Positions 14,619 to 17,290 of a stretch of DNA of 17,290 nucleotides are shown here, piece by piece. Source of the stretch: DASPXY01 sp038227745 (GTDB taxonomy: Bacteria; Planctomycetota; Planctomycetia; Gemmatales; Gemmataceae); assembly GCA_038227745.1 (NCBI GenBank), contig JBBRPS010000107.1, positions 1 through 17,290 on the forward strand, in the 5' to 3' direction. Numbering within the stretch: the first letter of the stretch is position 1; each line of letters begins with the position of its first letter. A program made the translations under genes and the position numbers. Below the pieces are notes generated by a model. That model did not search any database, was not told the origin of the DNA, and saw only the letters and a program-made list of their open reading frames with translations.

Positions 14619-14774
14619 GCGGTTATTTGGCCGCGAGGGATGTTTTGGAGTGCGGCGCTTTGCGCCGCTTTCCCTTTTTCTTTTTTCCTTGCCGGGCCGC
14701 GAGGGTACGAAAGAAAAAGCGAAAGCGGCGCAAAGCGCCGCACTCCAAAACATCCCTCGCGGCCAAATAACCGC
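14619..14774. repeat. Long inverted repeat, ~65-bp arms, between convergent genes
   Basis: Bases 14619-14672 are perfectly complementary to 14721-14774; with one mismatch (14673/14720) the pairing reaches 14683/14710, giving about 65-bp arms and a 26-base centre. Each arm has its own hairpin GCGGCGC-TTT-GCGCCGC and a T-rich or A-rich part. It lies 36 bases after the DUF1573 stop and 14 bases from the transporter stop. It resembles a non-coding MITE or REPIN-like element and could also end transcription in both directions. Confidence 0.92.
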
Positions 14775-14788
14775 GCTTTCGTCCGCAG

Positions 14789-15877
14789 TCACTGGTTCGA
14801 CAGCAGCATGGCGATCGGCCGCGTCTGCGGGATGTTCTCCAGGATCGTCTTGACGGTCACGACCAGCGGGACGGCGAGGATCATGCCGGGGACGCCCCAG
14901 ATCGAGCCCCAGAAGGCCAGCGACAGGATGATGACCAGCGGGCTGAGGTCCAGGCGGCGGCCGGCCAGGCGCGGCTCGATCGCGTAGCCGATGCCGTTCT
15001 GGATCACGCCGAGGGTCACCAGCACGCCCAGCGTCAGCGCCAGGCTCTCGAACTGCACAAGGCTGAGCAGCACGGGCAGCATCGTGGCGACCAGGCTGCC
15101 GAGGTAGGGGATGAAGTTGAGCGCGAACGTCAGGAACCCCCAGAACACCGCGTAATCGACGCCGAACGCCTGGAGCGCCGCCGTGGTCAAGACGCCGGCC
15201 AGCAGGCTGACGGCCGCCTTGACGGCGATGTACTGTTCGATGGCGGCGTTGATGCGATCGACCACGGCCAGGGTGTCGGCGGCCCGCAGCTCGCCGGAGG
15301 CGGCGCGGATGCGGCGCACGAAGCCGCCGCGCTCCGCCAGGATGAACACCAGGTAGACGAGGATGACCGCGGCGTTCGACAGAAAATCGACGAAGGTGCC
15401 GAGTGCCGAGCGGACCATGCGGCCGACGTCCCCCGCGCTCGCGTGCTCCACGCGCAAGGCACTGAGCGGGTCCATCTCCACGCCGAACATGTCCTTCGTC
15501 ACCTTCCGCGAAAAGCCCGTAAAGCGATCCTCGTAGTCCGGCATCTTCCTCCGCAGGTCCTCGACGCTGTAGTAAATCATCTGGCCCAGCGCGAACGCGC
15601 CGGCGAGGAAGACCAGGACGATGACCAGGAAGGAGAGGACGGGCCAGACGCGGTGTCGGACCAGCCAGCGGTGCGCCGGCAGGATGACGTAGGCGAGGAA
15701 GGCGGCGATGAAGAGTTGCTGCAGCACGGTCGCGAAGAGCTGCAGGAGGTGGACGGCCAGGACGAGGACGAGCAGGCCCATCGCCGCCATGATGAGCTGG
15801 CGGTAGAAGCGCGTCGCCGGCTCCCACAGGGCGGGAGGCGGCGAGGACGCGGGAGGCTGCGAGGCTGGCGGCTTCAC
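14789..15877 (-). CDS. AI-2E/PerM-family transporter
   Basis: The product is 362 residues. The start is GTG at 15877, which has GGAGG seven bases upstream; longer frames reach back through a phosphatase remnant in another frame. A Pro/Ala-rich N-terminus is followed by about eight membrane spans: two near 25-80 (LIMAAMGLLVLVLAVHLLQL, then LFIAAFLAYVILPAHRWLV), one at VLSFLVIVLVFLAGAFALG, a soluble loop, then FLSNAAVILVYLVFILAERG and VSLLAGVLTTAALQAFGV, and a final set ending FWGSIWGVPGMILAVPLVVT. The GVDYAVFWGFLTFALNFIPY segment followed by LGSLVAT, and the EPRLAGRRLDLSPLVIILS segment, are family hallmarks (formerly UPF0118; includes TqsA and PerM). Some members export autoinducer-2 or exchange ions; the substrate here is unknown. 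It ends beside the long inverted repeat. Confidence 0.93.
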   Translation of the reverse strand: MKPPASQPPASSPPPALWEPATRFYRQLIMAAMGLLVLVLAVHLLQLFATVLQQLFIAAFLAYVILPAHRWLVRHRVWPVLSFLVIVLVFLAGAFALGQMIYYSVEDLRRKMPDYEDRFTGFSRKVTKDMFGVEMDPLSALRVEHASAGDVGRMVRSALGTFVDFLSNAAVILVYLVFILAERGGFVRRIRAASGELRAADTLAVVDRINAAIEQYIAVKAAVSLLAGVLTTAALQAFGVDYAVFWGFLTFALNFIPYLGSLVATMLPVLLSLVQFESLALTLGVLVTLGVIQNGIGYAIEPRLAGRRLDLSPLVIILSLAFWGSIWGVPGMILAVPLVVTVKTILENIPQTRPIAMLLSNQ

Positions 15878-15918
15878 ACGGGGTCCTCCAGGCGCGGGCG
15901 TTGGCCCCGGCCGCGCGT

Positions 15919-16080
15919 TCAGAAAACGACCTGCACCATCGAGAAATCGTCGTTGAGCGTGTCGGCGCCGTGGAGCTGCCGCACGTGGGGCAGCAGCCGG
16001 TCCAGCGGCGAGGCGTCCGGCGGCTCCGGCCGGCGCCCACGGCACAACCGGGAGAGATGGCCACACGGCCCGGTCGCCCC
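15919..16080 (-). pseudogene. Remnant: C-terminal end of a SpoIIE/PP2C-type phosphatase
   Basis: A minus-strand frame ending in TGA at 15919-15921 is open back to about 16117. Its last ~32 residues read DASPLDRLLPHVRQLHGADT followed by LNDDFSMVQVVF, the pattern of the final helix and strand of SpoIIE-family phosphatases, where the DD residues help bind the metal. Upstream residues (for example RGRRPEPP) are unlike the family, and the signal ends near a TATACT facing the other way. A full phosphatase of this type has at least 200 residues, so only the tail is left. It lies 41 bases upstream of the transporter on the same strand, suggesting a former operon. No start codon or ribosome site is convincing. 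The 5' limit given is approximate. Confidence 0.6.
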
Positions 16081-16114
16081 CGCGATTCTGTCCTGCCGCC
16101 CGGCCCGTCACGGT

Positions 16115-16120
16115 TATACT
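16115..16120 (+). promoter_or_regulatory. Possible -10 element TATACT
   Basis: TATACT preceded by GGT is a good -10 hexamer, but no -35 is seen 16-18 bases upstream. An ATG directly follows at 16121, too close to be translated from this promoter. The next start downstream is that of the broken gene at 16246. Confidence 0.35.
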
Positions 16121-16245
16121 ATGCTCAGGGAGGAATTCGAGAGGCATAAATCCCCTTTTCCGAAGAGGCGCGGCCTCCTCCCCGAAGCGCCCGTTGCCCC
16201 ACAGCCCCCACCGCTGCCGCCCGCGCCCCGACCGGCTCCGCTCTC

Positions 16246-16545
16246 ATGCCGGTGCCGGCCGACCGCCTCGCGAGCCAGCCGTACCTCTACGAGGTCCTGC
16301 GGCGGCCCGCCCCCTTCACGCCCGAGGCGCGGGCGGAGATCCTCGCCCGCCACCGTGGGGACGAGCTGCCAGCTCGTCCCCACGGTCGGGGTCCGCAGCC
16401 CTCTTCTATTTCGCGGTGGTCAAGGCCGGCGAACAGCAGGCCGAGACGCAGACGGCCCTGCTGTTCCGCTACGGCCCGTCGGAGCAGTTCGGCGTGGCGC
16501 TGGCCATGATCCGCCGCATCCAGGCGGTGAGCCTGGATCGGGTCG
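16246..16545 (+). pseudogene. Unidentified gene split by a 35-bp palindrome and truncated by a repeat
   Basis: Two segments with almost every codon ending in G or C flank a palindrome. From 16246, one frame encodes MPVPADRLASQPYLYEVLRR and on to EARAEILAR; after 16386, a different frame encodes GSAALFYFAVVKAGEQQAET and on to LLFRYGPSEQFGVALAMIRR, then IQAVSLDRVA. Removing exactly 16352-16386 joins them in one frame (EILAR-P-GSAALFYF), so they were one gene. Coding bias stops at the direct repeat at 16546, so the 3' part is lost. A GC3-rich frame without a stop (16121-16245, starting MLREEFERHKSPFPKRRGLL) precedes it, shifted by one base, and may be an earlier part of the same gene. I do not recognise the family. 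Confidence 0.7.
16352..16386. repeat. 35-bp perfect palindrome inserted in a gene
   Basis: ACCGTGGGGACGAGCTG (16352-16368) is the exact reverse complement of 16370-16386, around one central base. Its length leaves a remainder of two on division by three, which accounts for the frame change between the coding segments on either side. No target duplication is evident. Confidence 0.9.
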
Positions 16546-16597
16546 CCAGAAGGGCGGTGCGCTGCACGCGGTTTGGGGAACAAGGACTGCCTGGGAC
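16546..16597. repeat. 52-bp direct repeat, copy 1
   Basis: Begins CCAGAAGGGCGGTGCGCTGC and ends CTGCCTGGGAC. It differs from the copy at 16894-16945 at two positions. It starts exactly where coding bias in the broken gene ends. A degenerate third form (GTGGTTTGGAGACAAG, then CCCGGGAC) occurs at 16665-16690. Confidence 0.85.
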
Positions 16598-16893
16598 TTT
16601 GTCGGCGCCGGGGAGGATTCTGTCACCCCATTCGGTCACCGTGAAAGGATCCTCTCCGGCGCAAGTGGTTTGGAGACAAGAGCCCGGGACGGCCTCTGAC
16701 CGTTCTTTCACCTTTCTCACAGGGTCTGCCTCCCGGCGTGCGTCGCGCACGGGGAAGGTCTTCCTGCCCCCGTGCTCCCTTCCCTTTTGAGACAGTCCCT
16801 TCTGCCAACACCACGCCCCTCGCCCTGGCTTCAGGAGAACGGTTCCTGACACCTTTCTGCGCCCGCAATTCTAGCAGGGTCGGCCCGGCGACT
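16598..16893. other. Non-coding stretch of short degenerate repeats
   Basis: No frame shows the coding bias seen elsewhere. It contains phrases such as GAGACAGTCCCTTCT and GGTTCCTGACACCTTTC that look like fragments of intergenic repeats, plus the degenerate 52-bp-repeat copy at 16665-16690. No gene, RNA or promoter could be supported. Confidence 0.5.
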
Positions 16894-16945
16894 CCAGAAG
16901 GGCGGTGCGCTGTACGCGGTTTGGGGAACAAGCACTGCCTGGGAC
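16894..16945. repeat. 52-bp direct repeat, copy 2
   Basis: Matches copy 1 (16546-16597) at 50 of 52 positions, in the same orientation, 348 bases away. It is followed by CGAATGGCACTGT, whose reverse complement ACAGTGCCATTCG occurs again at 125-137. Confidence 0.85.
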
Positions 16946-17006
16946 GAATGGCACTGTCCTGCGCCCGACCTGTTGCCGGGCCCTTTCGCCCGCTTTCTCC
17001 GCGGGG

Positions 17007-17012
17007 TACAAT
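17007..17012 (+). promoter_or_regulatory. -10 element (TACAAT) for the gene at 17075
   Basis: TACAAT preceded by GGGG, like the promoter at 9176. A weak TTTCGC (16984-16989) lies 17 bases upstream. The gene starts 63 bases downstream. Confidence 0.5.
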
Positions 17013-17074
17013 AGCCGACCAGTGCGAGCGAATCACTCCATGACGCTCCATCGTCCCCAATCAAAAGTCTGCCC

Positions 17075-17290
17075 ATGTTCCAGCTGCTGAAGTGCGTGGC
17101 CCGCGCCGTCGTGAAGAACGGCGGCAAGTTCCTGCTCGACTTCGTGCCCGGCGGCGAGGCGCTCTACAACATCGCCGGCGACGCCTGGGAGGACTGGCGG
17201 AAGAATCGCGACGAGACGGCCCTGCGCGGCGAGGTGCAGGCGTTGGCCCTGGCGTCCGCGGAACAGGTCCGCGCGGAGGTCGTCGCCGCC
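17075..17290 (+). CDS. N-terminus of an unidentified protein, cut by window end
   Basis: The frame from ATG 17075 is open for 72 codons to the window end, with strong G/C third-position bias and a likely -10 element 63 bases upstream. It starts MFQLLKCVARAVVKNGGKFL, then has GGEALYNIAGDAWEDWRKNR and an Ala/Glu-rich, probably coiled-coil stretch (ETALRGEVQALALASAEQVR). There is no signal peptide. The pattern of a short amphipathic helix followed by a charged Ala-rich helix resembles the N-terminal extension of some planctomycete signalling proteins as I remember them, but I cannot assign a family. No good ribosome site precedes the start. Confidence 0.75.
   Translation, partial: MFQLLKCVARAVVKNGGKFLLDFVPGGEALYNIAGDAWEDWRKNRDETALRGEVQALALASAEQVRAEVVAA

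Noticed and set aside
13407..16064. Open frame of 885 codons on the minus strand
   Set aside because: It runs antisense through the DUF1573 gene and in a wrong frame through the transporter. It is a shadow caused by high GC; the true genes have signal peptides, domains and ribosome sites.
16121..16245. ATG at 16121 as the start of a real intact gene
   Set aside because: It lies directly after a -10-like TATACT and has no ribosome site, and the frame loses its coding character by 16246. Kept only as a possible earlier part of the broken gene.
16546..16945. The repeated 52-mer as a CRISPR array
   Set aside because: Only two good copies, 348 bases apart, with no regular spacers and no cas genes.

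Overview
The window reads as chromosomal DNA of a GC-rich planctomycete, probably of the Gemmata type. This rests on strong G/C preference at third codon positions, a secreted DUF4214 protein carrying the N-terminal LEDRLVPA motif, an unusual sigma factor close to a membrane Ser/Thr kinase, DUF1573 proteins, a nucleotidase-like multihaem cytochrome, an EF-G with a divergent switch I, and many intergenic hairpins. The taxon is inferred from gene content only.

Layout. 1-106 is the 3' end of a gene. 107-511 holds no intact gene, but contains a 109-bp copy of the 3' end of fusA and a 32-bp perfect palindrome. 512-1900 (-) is a DUF4214 protein. 2276-3037 (+) is a sigma-70-like factor. 3136-4017 (-) is a secreted proline-rich amidase-like protein. 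4135-5910 (+) is a membrane Ser/Thr kinase, followed by a small exported protein (5953-6438) and a strong bidirectional terminator (6527-6571). fusA runs 6593-8701 (-). A 568-bp divergent intergenic region leads to a membrane-anchored DUF1573-like protein (9270-10799) and a nucleotidase-like tetrahaem cytochrome (10972-12732). A DinB-family protein (12793-13266, -) and an exported DUF1573 protein (13572-14582, +) follow. An AI-2E/PerM-type transporter (14789-15877, -) lies downstream of a truncated SpoIIE/PP2C phosphatase. 16121-17074 is decayed: a gene is split by a 35-bp palindrome and then cut by a 52-bp direct repeat. A new gene begins at 17075 and leaves the window.

How the genes may work together. 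The sigma factor and the kinase with its exported partner suggest a phospho-signalling locus controlling envelope functions. The 9270 and 10972 products look like a membrane-anchored electron-transfer module in the periplasm (paryphoplasm). fusA is housekeeping. The DinB, DUF1573 and transporter genes look independent of each other.

The most unusual content is non-coding. At least five long, almost perfect inverted repeats (414, 12741, 13309, 14619, 16352) occur in one 17-kb window. One of them sits inside a gene whose reading frame is exactly restored if the palindrome is removed. Other notable elements are heptanucleotide tandem repeats in three intergenic regions, a recent fusA-end duplication, and the phosphatase remnant. 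No tRNA, rRNA, CRISPR array or transposase gene was seen.
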